Assembly: GCA_016165875.1 (NCBI GenBank)
Contig: JABBOT010000004.1
Coordinates: 16,803,672 to 16,867,671, forward strand
DNA length: 64,000 nt
Direction: 5' to 3'
Origin: Acanthopleura granulata
Lineage: Eukaryota > Mollusca > Polyplacophora > Chitonida > Chitonidae
Shown here: in pieces, positions 22,597 through 34,534 of the stretch
Position numbering within the stretch: position 1 is the stretch's first letter
How the letters are laid out: every line of letters begins with the position of its first letter
Program-made: the position numbers and the translations under genes
Notes under the pieces: generated by a model
The model's input: the letters and a program-made list of their open reading frames with translations, nothing else
Told to the model about the DNA's origin: nothing
Databases searched by the model: none

Positions 22597-22745
22597 TCCA
22601 GTACATGACAGGGTCCGCCATACAGCAACCTATGGCTGAACGTGGGTTTCCTGCCGTTTCCTGCCACTATAATGTTGGACTCCGTCGTGTAAGTGAAATA
22701 TTCTTGAGTACGGCGTAAAACAACAGTCAGATAAATAAATAAATC
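22597..22745 (+). repeat. SINE copy, 5' truncated
   Basis: It contains CTATGGCTGAACGTGGGTTT, TTTCCTGCCACTATAATGTT, AAGTGAAATATTCTTGAGTA, CGGCGTAAAACA and an AAATAAATAAATC tail. These are the 3' half blocks of the family at 4070. Confidence 0.75.
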
Positions 22746-23410
22746 ACTTATCCGATATGTAAGAAAGACTATTTAGGTATTAACATTTTGGGAACCATGA
22801 GGTTACAAACAATCTGTATTATTTGGATGCACTATATACGTGGCGGCAATTTCCCTAACTACCTACAGGCGTCCCAACCTATGGCTTAAAACCAAGAAAC
22901 CATTATATCACATATTATGCCGTCTTGTGCAAAATGATGCAGAGTTACATTATTTATGTCGCTTATGACGTGTGTCTTCAAATATCCATGTAAATCAGGT
23001 AATGGTCTCACAGATCGCTACACTCTCTTCATACAGCGACCCGTGGCCTTCGGCTTTCTGGAGGCGGATTGCCTGTGCATCGTAGAGAGAGTATATGAGG
23101 TGCCAGTTGTTGGAGAACGTATCTGTGCAAAAAGAAACCTTTCTCTAAATGTCCGATGGTTAACCCTAGACATACTACTTATGAAAAACTCGTACAATTT
23201 ACAAGGACACAACAGGCGTAGTGTGTGCATATATGTGGATACTATTAACATATATCATTTTGTACATGGAATGCAGGCCTCTATGCTTCTTGTAGTAAAG
23301 GAGATGTTCACACGATAGGAAGCCCTTGTATTCCTTGCACAGATAGGTATACGTCCAACCGTCAAATAGGGTGTGTGTTATCAGTCCCCATCTTTTACCG
23401 ACGTAGTTAG

Positions 23411-23680
23411 GGCAATGACCCAGGAGCCTTTCACCAATGTGGTCGTTGTGAATTCAGCGAATTCTGTGAAGTCCGGCTCAGGAGCCTCGTTTCCTCTCCT
23501 TTCGTAGGTGGGAAGGTCCGCCAGAAACCCGCGGATGGTCGTGGGTTTCCCCCGGGTCCGGCTCTGTTTCCTTCCACCATAATGCTGGCCGCCTTTGTAT
23601 AAGTAAAATATTCTTAGGTACGGCGTGACACGCCAATCAAATAAATAGGCCTAAATAAATAAATAAATAAATAAATATAT
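23411..23680 (+). repeat. SINE copy, near full body
   Basis: Blocks in order are CAATGACCCAGGAGCC, TCACCAATGTGGTCGTTGTG, GCGGATGGTCGTGGGTTTCC, CCTTCCACCATAATGCTGGC, GTACGGCGTGACACGCCAAT and an (AAAT)n tail, with a short internal duplication around GAATTC. Confidence 0.8.
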
Positions 23681-23763
23681 CATTATCTTTTGTCTGTACC
23701 GCTCGTTGGTCAAGTTACCAAAATGTATTCCACACAGAACACATTGTTCATATCCAACTCCAA

Positions 23764-23955
23764 TCCAATAAATGTATTTATTTATTTATCAACAGCTATT
23801 GTCACCAAGGTCACACGGTAAGAGTGGAGCAAAACCACGAATTCCTTGCAAGCCCAAGGCCAGTTTTGAACCAACACCTAGTGGGTCGTAGCGACTGACA
23901 GGGTGCAGGCGTTAACTCGGCCCCAGCCAGATCCCTGGCTGCGGATTTAGGCAAT
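23764..23955 (-). repeat. Possible second SINE family, reversed
   Basis: A TTTATTTATTTATC start suggests the tail of a - strand element. The - strand then has a B-box-like GGTTCAAAACT near 23870. The body differs from the main SINE family. There is only one copy here, so boundaries are estimates. Confidence 0.35.
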
Positions 23956-25786
23956 GTCAGACAGTTTCTTGGGTACTGTGTGGTGAGCGATGTATTGTAT
24001 TCACCATGCGTAATTTGCCAACGGTCTCGTCAGGCACTCATAAACCTAGCAACCTTCGTATTATTAAGGCTTAAATGACGTGTTTTTTTTTTCTATTCAG
24101 CGTAAAATGCGAATTATATAGCTTATGGTTAATTCGCGTTGTACACTCTTACATGTGTAACGAGTGCGGACGCATCTCGACTCACAGCACCATAGCAGGT
24201 GGGCGTTTCTAGGTTATATATGATTCTCATATACTTGTCATTACAGTGTTTGCTGGTATTGTATAAAAGGATGAGCAGCACAGAGAAAGACACAATTTTT
24301 AGACGGTATAACCGTTGTATTTTAAGATGTATGTATACATAATATCAAATCCAAACCATATGAAAAGTAGAGAAATACTTAATATGTTATACACAGGCTT
24401 ATGTATCATATATCATGACCTGCTTATAAGTTGCATGCACATACTTTGAGGCTTCCGAAATTCAGGAATGTATATCATTTATAAGTCAAGGTGAAATGTG
24501 TGCATTAGCACAGCCCATGTAAACAAACTACAATGCCTTCTGCTTAAAGTCGCAGTGAACTCCCCTTCATTAACATCATGCATATAAGCTTTCTGAGCAC
24601 AAAACCCGATCAGCATGTTTAGCTAACTACTTATACAGCATGTACACATGTACAGAGCGAAATAAATGATTTGCCCTTGACCTATACAAGGTTGCTCTCC
24701 GGTCCTCATTTCGTACACTGGGAGAAAACATGTCATAGTACGATGCAGCTATGCACACAAGCCATACATCACTTGCATGCCACTTAGCTGTACTTTTTTA
24801 GGCCAGGGGACGTAAAACCACTTTATGCGAGCAGTTATTTCTGGAAGTAAGGATGTTGCCAGCAGTTTTGAACAATACGCGTTAGAAGTACAACACTTTC
24901 ATCAGTGTATACAGCCTATCATATCTGGCTCCATTAACGCTTTATTAATTTAAGAATTTCTTTACCAGAGGAATACGGTAGAATAAAACCCGATAATTTT
25001 TCCTTAAAAGGAAAGTTGCATATAACGGGTATACCACCGGCATTTTCATCACACGACTCATGATATACGCGTAAAACTGGTGCAACATATATATAGTACT
25101 GAAGATACTGCACAGTTGTATTTTACAGATAATGTAACTGCTAAATATGAATACTGGATTTGCGGTACGTTCTAACGCAACGTTTTGTTTCCACGGAGTC
25201 AGAATTATACGAATAAATTCAGGCCAACTGCTATAATTCGTATGTTAAAACCAATCATATCGGTATGTTTTCCAAGGTTTATCAGTTATATTCTACGCAC
25301 ATACTCTGAATTTAGACATACAGGCCATGCAGACAGTTCTCCTGAGCTCTTAATAAAACTTACCTGTCCGGTTTAAGAAAAGGGTCCAGGCAGGTAATAT
25401 TCCTTGGTAGTCGTTTTTGAGCAAATAAATTCCAACCCCAACTTCATTTATACTGAAATGCGTGCATTTTCATAAATGGCAAATTTTAATTTCATCGAAT
25501 TGCATTATCAGAATCCTCGTGGTGTTGCAAACAAAAACCTGCTAAGCAAGTAATTTAATATCTTTAGCAAAACTACGAAACTAAGTACAAAATATAAAAA
25601 ATATCAAACTGCGAATTAAGTTTTCACCATCAAACGCAGCCATATACTGACCAATTATGATTTCATACCGCCAAGTTTACACATTTTTTCGACGGAAAGT
25701 GAACCTTAAATGATGAATATGACAGTCATCCATTGGATGTGGCAAGAAAATAAATGCAGGCGCTAGGAAAATGCTACAGGCTTAAA
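23956..25786. other. Intergenic stretch, no gene seen
   Basis: AT-rich, with no open frame carrying a recognisable domain. This side is the 3' flank of the universal stress protein gene. Confidence 0.4.
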
Positions 25787-26005
25787 TTATTTGTCATGCT
25801 TTTGATCTTTTTTCGGCTCTGGACACACAAGGACGGGAATGTGCGCATGACTAATGACGTGACTGCTAACGCTTCCGCTGATCTTCTTCTTTAGTTTGCC
25901 CATGTGTCGCTTTCCAATGACAACCATGTTAATGTGTCTCTCTTGCACCGCATCCACAATCGATTCGGCAGGCTTTCCCAGTAATGTGATAAATTTTCCC
26001 GCAAA
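25787..26005 (-). CDS. Universal stress protein terminal exon
   Basis: Encodes FAGKFITLLGKPAESIVDAV, then the VVIGKRH...GSVSSHV nucleotide-binding region and VLVCPEPKKDQKHDK before TAA. The acceptor is aacaacag. Confidence 0.92.
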   Translation of the reverse strand, partial: FAGKFITLLGKPAESIVDAVQERHINMVVIGKRHMGKLKKKISGSVSSHVISHAHIPVLVCPEPKKDQKHDK

Positions 26006-29000
26006 CTGTTGTTAGAAAAATGTACAGGAATGGAAAAAATGATTAGGAATATTCTAATAGGAACACATTGTATTGGACAATACTAAGAGATCATGTCAGA
26101 AGAAAGTGCCTGAGACCAAAAATGGCTGCAATAACTTGCGTTACACACCTCCAAAAGATTTTCTACAAATATTGGTTAGTCGACAGAGTCTTTAATGTTG
26201 GTAAATCGACTGAATGATCGATTCATCGGGTTAATAACGTTGAATGCTATCAATTATAATGTAATACATGAATGGTGACTCACCCCATGCTTTGCAAGAA
26301 CTTCATTCGCTTTCCTACCGATTTCAGAGTCTTGTGTCTCTGCTTTAAACATTACCTCTTTCATCAAACCTGGACCTGTGAAGTGAAAAAGGTGTAAACT
26401 GCAATTAAATCTTCTTAATGATAGGCCTATATCCAATATTCCTCCCGGATGCTTTGGCTTAGCCATAATCGTCCAATAGCAGTTACATTCGACTGGGAGG
26501 ATACTACAGATGCATGCATAGTCAAAAGATATACATCCTATTTGGACTTTCATCACCACAACTACATCTGTATCAATAAAAACTGTAGAATGCGTTTCTC
26601 ACGTATTACATTGAAACGTAGCAACGGTGCACATTGCATCCACCTGTAATTGTTGCAATATTGATGAGTTTGATTAAACCATGGAAATGTGAGTGTGGTG
26701 CTCTATTTACAGCCATGTATTGTCTGTTCTAACTAGCGGCCAGAGGGATTGTACATATGTTTTTGTGTATATCCAAACATTCTCGAAATAGAAATTGCTG
26801 GACAAGATCTGGTAGTTTGGTTATTTGTGATTCAAAAAAATATTTACTGATTTTTCGGCTAGCGTATAATCATGAATGAAAGATGAAACTGACGCTTCAA
26901 GTGTGTTTTCGGTCGAGCATACAGGCAAGGGAGGTAACTATATGCACATCGGCAGAACATTGCCAAAAGGAACGTTCACGTTACACCGGTGTACATTAAA
27001 AAAACTTGATATTTATTTGTACATATTAAGCATAACAGATACATTTAGCATTTGAATACCACTCGTTCGTATACATTGCAGCAAACTACCGATTTTGTCA
27101 TTACGTCATACAGAAATGCTTTTCACCTTAATCATCTGGCTTGATGATGGGAAAACAGCGTGTTCTTACGAAAGACATAAATTCGAGTTATTTGTTTGCA
27201 TCGGGTTCTATCACTTTTTATGTCATATCATATACGGTATTTGTCATTATCTGTCTGTCACGAAAAAATCTTGCAGACTTTTTTCTAACCGTTCGTCGTA
27301 TTGGTATACATGGTTCCACATAACCTTTGAAAGATCAGGCTCGATTTTCGTGCCGTTCCGTCTATTTTTTTTTTCCCAAAGTATAGCCGTTATACAGCAC
27401 TGCTTTGGACATCAGTGAGGGTCTTCTGTGCCATTTTTTTAAAAAACGGCCAGTGTTATAACTGAATCCGGACACGAGGTTCCAAGCTGTAGAGTTACCG
27501 ATCTAATTTAGTTTCGAGATGTCTTGTTCAGTTTTAACGAAATATGCCGTTCAGACTTGTTATGAACCTTTTGTGCTAATATATTGCTAAAGTACACGAT
27601 TTAATTGAGCGAAAAATTATAGGTCAAGTTTAAGAGTTGGGTCATTTCGTCAAATTTCGACAAAGTTATAGCAGTTTTTGTTCTATTGTGAATTCAGTTT
27701 GACATAACTAATATTCTAGTGGCTTACAATGCTACTAAAGCACGTGCAGACCAGTGGTGTCTAATTAATGGCAATTAACATCGCTGCATATTTGCTTTCA
27801 CCCATTTTAAGTCGTAGCGTTGGGGTGAGTGGGGGGCGCGTAAAATTCTTTTCAAGCATGTATAGGAACAGATAAACAATAAAGCTCTTCAAGTGTGGTA
27901 AACTGAGAAGAGGGCGGATTTCACTGAGGTTATATACGCGAGACTATTTGTCAACCATCACATTTGTCTTGGATGCTGTGTGGTTTACTCTCTACGCTGT
28001 TGTCGTATGTATTACAAAAGCAATACTTCCAGATTGTTTGTTTACAAGGGCTTTCTCCGTATTTTGCTAGTGGAAATCTTTAGTAAATATATATAACATA
28101 ACACTTCTTGTGTAAATGGGGAGCATGGCTGTCTACACACTTACGTTTTCAAGGCATTTGTCTACAGACATAAACAGAAATTGTAGAATGGTAAATAAAG
28201 GGTTACATCACTCAGATGAGATGAACCCCACTTGCATGAAAACAAAATGTGTAACTTGCACTACAACTTTCACAGACGTTCCGAAGATCAAGTGAAATTT
28301 GCTAAAATCATTTTCCAGTCTTTCAGTTGATGTGTACGAAATCAGAGCGCACGATTAAGTGCCCTCTTGAAATGAGATAAAATAAACTTGTATCCATGTA
28401 TCAATCATAACAATTTTATTGAATATATGACCAAAATTCAATGTGGAACGGCAAGAACTTATTTCAACTGTTCTGAAATCGTCTTGCTCCCTTAATAGGC
28501 TTTCCATGCATGCCACTGAAAAAACAAACAAACAAACAAAAAAAACAAAACAAAAAAAAAACCAAATGGAGGACTGAGGATGCAAACGTCTTCCAACATA
28601 ATGGTTACAGATTTATAGCCTTAGGGGTTGTCCTATTACAGGAAACAGCAAGCTAGTCGTTGCGTGTATAAAATCGTGAGGAAGTTGTGTAATCACACCA
28701 ATCATTAGACAAGAACACATCCCTACACGCATGATACGTCCAGGCGGAATACACAGGTGAGGCAGGCAGGTGTTGTAACCTTATGCATGCAAAACTTGGA
28801 CACTATAACTAATCATTCTTAATTACACATCCTATACTTGAAGATTAACTAATTACTATATATAGGTAGTGGGGCTGCGACAGATCCTACCACTTGGTGA
28901 TGCAGTGATATTAAGAATGTCTAGTATGATCAGGGTGTACGAGTAGTTTCATGCCTCGGTAAACATGTTCCAGAATTAAAGAAACATATGTATGTATATA

Positions 29001-32000
29001 ACTTGAGTCGTGGCAAAGTTACTATATCCCTTCGCCTAAGTAGATGGTGGGTATATAACAATGCAACCTTCCCGTCCATCATTGTTAAGGTCCAGTTTTA
29101 ATACAATCTATAGTGGCCCAACTTTGTACACAATTTTCACAAAACATTCAAGTATAGCAATCTAACGCGTTCGGTGATTCAGTGATATTTAGAATAATCT
29201 AGTTTGACAACATTCGGTAATGCACAGTTCAGATATTAAGCTGTTCCAAATTATCTTAAGATGGAAATTGTGTCCGTGTCAAGTTAACCTTTTGGTCGAA
29301 ATCGAGTTTTACTCAGATCTATACTGTCCAACACATTTTCCAGTTTTGTTTTTTCAACACACATAACATATAAGGAAAGGAATATTGGAATTCATCAGAA
29401 TTGACGTAAATCAATACTTTATCAAGAAATTTAATCAAACTAATGTTTAAGGAATATTTTCTGATTTTTGTACATGCTGACGGAATTAATCTCTCACAAA
29501 TATCCCAAAATGTCTAAGGACCGGAACATTGAAAATTCAGTACAGATGTGATACATCTAAATTGCTAAAATGCGCTACTCCATTCCAATCATGTTAAGTT
29601 TCATTACTCTGACCTACTGGTCCAACTGTTCTCAAAGTTGCTGTACAGTCCAACCCAGTTGATACCCCCGCTCTCGGTGCCTGTATTGCCCTGATGGCAA
29701 CAAGCGGTAAGTGACGTTCATTTGACCATATGGACAGTCTTGCGTTCACTGAAGACCACTTGTTTTCCACCAATATGGTGTGTTATGGTCACAATTCAGG
29801 TGGAAAGTTCGTCAGTAGCTTGCGACAGGTTTGTGTTTTACGTGAGTTTCTGGGTTTCTCCACCTTTAAAACTGACAGCCACTGTTTAAGATATTTATTC
29901 ATTTATTTGATTGGTGTTTTATGCCGTACTCAAGAATATTTCACTTATACGACGGTGGCCAGCATAATGGTGGGAGGAAACCGGGCAGAGTTCGGAGGAA
30001 ACCCAAGACCATTCGCAGGTTGCTCGTTGTTCCCAAGTACTGTATAAATGTAAAATTCTTGAATGTGGCGTATAAAGCCGCCATAAATAAGTAAATAAAA
30101 AGCATGGGGAACAGTTTATGTAAAACTATGCATATTATCATCTGACATATCACGCTAACTTAAGGTGAGCCCTATCGGGAGTGAGACTGACTATAACCAT
30201 CAGTGTTTGAGGTCTGCTATAATATAGAATGTCTCACCAAACATTCGCCGTACGTAGTGACAATCAACAATGCAGATAGAGGATTTGTATCGTGTACCTA
30301 TACCTTGTTAATTAATTGAACATATCGAGGTAGAGGCAAATTCATCTGTTAACATATACATATGGTCGTGCATTTACAGTTGGCTTTACGGTTTTGTTTA
30401 TCGCGCTATATCCTGAGACATGCATCACTGGGCCAGCCTTACTTGCATTGTAGTCAGGCATCTTGATATTTGAGCAGTGGCCGAGCAGTACCTCGTAGTT
30501 GGGCCTGTGGATGTACTTGGCATACCCTGAAGTACAAGGAGTACAGATAAATAACATACATACACATTATACATCACACAATGCTCGGTAAACGCTAATA
30601 TAAGAACACCACTGTATTTAAACATTACATTTCTGCACAGAGCTAACATTTGTATGACATAAAGGTAACATTTAATTTTGCAACAAAGAGGTGGCTTATC
30701 ATTTGGTGTGTCCGTTTAAGTCACAATCAAATATCAACACAGATATAATTCATACAGTCGTGGTTGTACGTATATATACGTCTTATTATTTCTGTTATTT
30801 TCGACAGTGTTACTCACAAAATGCACATGCGTTGTAACTAAATGAAGCAAGCCATATATATCGTGTTATTCTGAGAAGACATATACAGTTTGGGCAGTTA
30901 CATGACAATATTCAATCTTAACTCCTAAATTCCTCTAATGTAGCATGGACTCTGAACCTCAGCAAATGTCAAATGTCTCTTGCTCTGAGCAGTCCAGTAT
31001 TATAATGCATATAAGTACTTATGTTGGTTATAATTTCAGTGGTACAGTTACTGATATATGCCATACGCAGGTCAAATGTTTGCACGCCGGCCTACTGTAC
31101 ATTAGACAGTCCGTTTTCAGTACTATATTTTTTCACTATATATTCGTTCATACAACCTGAGTGCCAGAATAAAACCAGCGCACATGGTAAAATTGTGCAC
31201 AGACAGATTCCTGTAGTATTCATACATTACTGGCTCAGACATCGAGGCCTACATATGTATCCATACGAAATGACATCATTTGCATACATAACGTCAGTAT
31301 ATAAAATACATGTTGGTGATTGTTAAATACACGTCTGTTGTGCACAAAATAACTTTCAGGTGTCTCACACTCTCTTTGCGGTCAAGATGTGCACAATCGT
31401 GTGTACCACCAATAACCCCCTTTTTTTTTCAAGTACACAAAAGTTGTATGTGTTTTGCTACAGCCACGTTTTCTCATCTCCTAACACTGTCAATAAGCCT
31501 ATCGTTTATACATATGCACCTGTTAAAAAAAGGCAATCGTACATGCATACACACAAGCCTTTTTGTATATAAAGTCAACCTAGATTAGAGACTCGAGTGC
31601 TTGAGTTCTCCAGAATAGCTGATATACAATCTATGACTTACATTCCAGGGCGCAATTCGACTGAGGTTTATCGTCCACCGCAATCAGAACTCTTAACCCA
31701 GGGGTGGGACTGGAAGTGGGCGTGGCTCCTGTTGTTGTTTCCTTGGGCTCTACCGGCGGGGATATCTGGGTTGGGGTGGTAGTCTCCTCTTCTTCCTCCT
31801 CCTCATCACTCTCTCTCTCCTCCTTCTCGGCCCCCGCGTTCTCGTCGGTTGTCACCGTCCTGATGGGTTTGTCGGTGTAGATAGGGCTGGGCTTCCCCTC
31901 CTTCGCGGAGTCGATGCTCGCGTGTGTGCTTTCTGTATCACTCGGTTCTTCCGTCTTCGTCACTGTCACCGTTTTGGTCACGGTTACTTTCTTTTCCGTC

Positions 32001-32023
32001 TGCACATTCGGGGACTCCTCCAT
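25787..32023 (-). CDS. Universal stress protein with acidic N-terminal extension
   Basis: Four exons join in phase: 31642-32023, 30443-30526, 26284-26375 and 25787-26005. They give 258 residues from ATG 32023-32021 to TAA 25789-25787. Residues 110 onward form one UspA domain: LRVLIAVDDKPQSNCALEW, then YAKYIHRPNYEVLLGHCSN, then VMFKAETQDSEIGRKANEVL, then HINMVVIGKRHMGKLKKKIS, GSVSSHVISHAHIPVLVCP. The Usp nucleotide motif G-x2-G-x9-G-(S/T) appears as GKRH-MGKLKKKIS-GS, with the second Gly replaced by His. UspA proteins often bind ATP, but here that is uncertain. Residues 1-109 are low complexity: a TVTVTKT repeat, a SDEEEEEEE run at 72-80 and a Thr/Pro-rich linker. Such single-domain Usp genes are numerous in molluscs. 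Stress response is inferred from the family only. Confidence 0.9.
26284..26375 (-). CDS. Universal stress protein exon 3
   Basis: A 92-base exon that encodes SPGLMKEVMFKAETQDSEIG and RKANEVLAKHG. The acceptor is cttcacag and the donor GGG|gtgagt, phase 0. Confidence 0.87.
28895..29260 (+). repeat. Diverged direct duplication in Usp intron
   Basis: GGTGATGCAGTGATATTAAG at 28896 is matched by GGTGATTCAGTGATATTTAG at 29173, and TCTAGT, GGTAA and TTCCA-type blocks follow both. The spacing of about 277 bases suggests an old tandem duplication. Confidence 0.45.
29735..30098 (+). repeat. SINE (+), split by a later SINE insertion
   Basis: The body runs 29735-29885 (CACTGAAGACCACTTGTTTT, GGTGGAAAGTTCGTCAGTAG, TTAAAACTGACAGCCACTGT) and resumes at 30039-30098 (ACTGTATAAATG, AAATTCTTGAATGTGGCGTA, AATAAGTAAATAAAA tail). 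The gap is filled by a reversed SINE. Confidence 0.7.
29886..30038 (-). mobile_element. SINE (-) nested in another SINE
   Basis: Read on the - strand it gives GTTTCCTCCCACCATTATGC, CGTATAAGTGAAATATTCTT, GAGTACGGCATAAAACACC and CAATCAAATAAATG. ACTGT occurs on both sides (29881-29885, 30039-30043) as a probable target duplication. The copy is 5' truncated. Confidence 0.7.
30443..30526 (-). CDS. Universal stress protein exon 2
   Basis: An 84-base exon that joins T+GG to make Trp and encodes WYAKYIHRPNYEVLLGHCSN and IKMPDYNA. The acceptor is acttcag and the donor CAA|gtaagg. Confidence 0.87.
31642..32023 (-). CDS. Universal stress protein exon 1
   Basis: A 382-base coding exon that holds the 109-residue low-complexity extension and the first Usp strand, LRVLIAVDDKPQSNCALE. 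Donor T|gtaagt at 31641. Reading through the donor gives CKS and a stop, so the splice is needed. Confidence 0.88.
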
Positions 32024-34440
32024 ACTTAAGGCTGTAAAAGTTTGCCGCAGTGAAGCACGTCGATGTCACCTGTATGGCGTCAGCGTAGGTAATCTGTTTG
32101 AAGATGAAAAACAACTCAGGGCAATCAGACAGGTATAGCGATTACATAACGGACGATCCTATTGCTATACCTACGTCGAAAGAAGGGAGCTCATCTATAG
32201 GCCTACACCTATTATAGTTTGATAGCATATATGGTCTAAGCAACTTCGTACGTGTTCAGGGCTAGCTGAACCGGTTGTTTTGTTGTATTCATTGAACAAA
32301 GAATAACTTACATAGTTGAGTGACCTCAGCAGACGCTTATTAACCAAGCTGTTCATTCACACACTAGAGAAGTTTCCTGAGACTAGGCGAAGTGTCGTCC
32401 TGTCGTCAGTCAGTAAAGATAGCAGCCAGCTCTGTATGCGGTGTATATAGAAGCCGGGTCATGAATTCGCCGTAGGCTAGTTGAGGGCTTTCGAGTTGGC
32501 ATGCATGAGACGAAAAAGTTGTGGCAGTGTGACCCCTATCTGTGACCTAAATTGGGAAAATGCTGCGACCGATACGAATGTTTGGACAGAGGTTGACCGC
32601 CCTCAGCTTTCGAGATCCTTTTTACATCCGTTAGCGTGGAGGTTTTTATTTTTTTCATAGTGCGTTAACACATCTGTATGGTCACTTTATGAATGCTATT
32701 CTTGTCAGTATAGATCTGTATAGTATAACTGGCGACGCCTTCACTCAAGACTACAAGCATGGGGCCTACACTTTGAGTAACCAATACGTATATGCAGTCT
32801 TTAAGTCAAATCGGCTAAAACTCGATCAGTCAGAGAGTTACTTCTTTTCGCGACCACATGAGATATACATACTGTCCAAATACATTCTGAAAGCTGATTT
32901 GTTAAATTAAATGTATTATTGTGATTTTTTCAGTAATACAGATGGTGTACAGCAAATACAGTACAGTAATATTATGTTATGTTCAACCTGATAGGCCTTA
33001 TATCACCTTACACAAGACAAGTATCCTGTTCTAACAATAGAGCGAGCGCGTGATGTATATCACACCTGATAGTATATAACTTTTTAGAATGTAATTTGAC
33101 ATGCCTTAACCTGAAAGAGATCTTACATGGAATCCGTCATTTCAGACATGCCGTTAATATAATGGATTAATCATCCATTCAAGTTCAAGTTGAACAAATT
33201 AATTCGTTATCTGCAACGGAATTATTAGTTACAGAATTTGTGTTCTACGATATTGTCTGTGATGTACCTGGATTTTTCTCTGATAACAAATATGGCCCAT
33301 GTTAAACCAGTACTACCCTGTAGATGTCTACCCCCGAGTATTTATCTATTAACTAACAGTGACCGTGCATGCGTCTGTAATAACACACGAATAATTACCC
33401 ATGCGAGTGACTGCACAAAAAGGCGTACTACTTTTCTATACAAGTGACCATCTCGTTTTTATATAATTCTATATTTGTTAAGTTACGGTTCACTCACTCA
33501 TAGGTACATGTATTTTACGTAAGTTACTACGATATGCGAAATGTTGAGACTATATATATATATATATAATTTTTCCTAAAACATGATGAAAAAATTGAAA
33601 ACAGAATAGAATTTAGGACTTGATCAATATAATTGTAGGCCGTTGAAAAAGGGTATATCATGGAAACAGGTCTTTGTGTGGAGGCGGGGAGTGGGAGAGG
33701 GGTGTCGTTTCGAGGTGGGTCATGTCAGGGAAGGGGTAAGATATGGCAGCAAGCAGTATCCTTTCGACATCTCGGTGTCTGGATCATATTATAAATCACA
33801 CCGACGCGTGGTAGTTTTTTTGTTTTTGTTTTTTTCACGCGTATGGGTCAAAACGGACACAAGCACGCCCTCAAATTTCCAGACGCATGGCAAATTTCCA
33901 TATGGCACGAAATCTCACGCCTAAACAAGAAACAGTCCCATAAACTCTCGCCCGCGAGAAAAACGGGCGATATGTGCCGTTCTAGACGTACATTGTAACA
34001 TAAGCGAAAACACAGCATGCCAAAAAATCATATGCGCTCGGCATATCTACCCGTACCAGATTTTGTGCATTTGTCTACATGCGAGAATACCTTTACTTAC
34101 CCCTTCCTTCGGGAATCCTCAGTGCATGCAAGATTTTCGAGCATTTCGTTTTCTTGAGTGCAAGAAATCTTGGTACGTGCGTGGATACTGTTATAATGCT
34201 CTTCACCGGTACGAGTCATGTGTAGTAGTCTCCGTTTTGGACCGTGCACGTGTGGAAAATTCCGGGCATTGTTGGAGAGGAACCATTTGGAATATGCGTA
34301 ATTAGGTGAGGTTCCAATAGCATATCTATAAAAAGTGATTGCATTTCGCGGCCCATTTGACAGAAAGATGAACCCTGTTAGATGATTTTTTTTTTGATTT
34401 TTTTTTAGGCTGCTGACATTCAATTTAGACATCAAAATGG
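32024..34440. other. Upstream flank of the stress protein gene
   Basis: No gene found. A TATATA at 32444-32449, about 420 bases before the ATG on the - strand, could be a core promoter element, but this is weak. An (AT)n run lies at 33552-33569. The open frame at 33643-33924 is G-rich low complexity. Confidence 0.3.
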
Positions 34441-34444
34441 ACAC

Positions 34445-34491
34445 TGGTATACCAGCCGTCTACCAAAAAGGGCGTTGCTGGTCTATAATCT
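34445..34491 (+). repeat. 47-bp repeat, left inverted copy
   Basis: TATACCAGCCGTCTACCAAA and GCGTTGCTGGTCTATAATC are about 80 percent identical to the - strand of 37722-37768. The copy stands about 45 bases before the tandem array. Confidence 0.6.
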
Positions 34492-34534
34492 CAATAGAAA
34501 AGGCTACACCACAGGACTTTCTTTGTGAGGAGCA

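Noticed and set aside
22956..23318. 120-codon ORF on + strand
   Set aside because: No recognisable domain and no splice or regulatory context; a counter-frame is open on the other strand.
34097..34444. 115-codon ORF on - strand
   Set aside because: No domain; amino-acid composition like random AT-rich translation.
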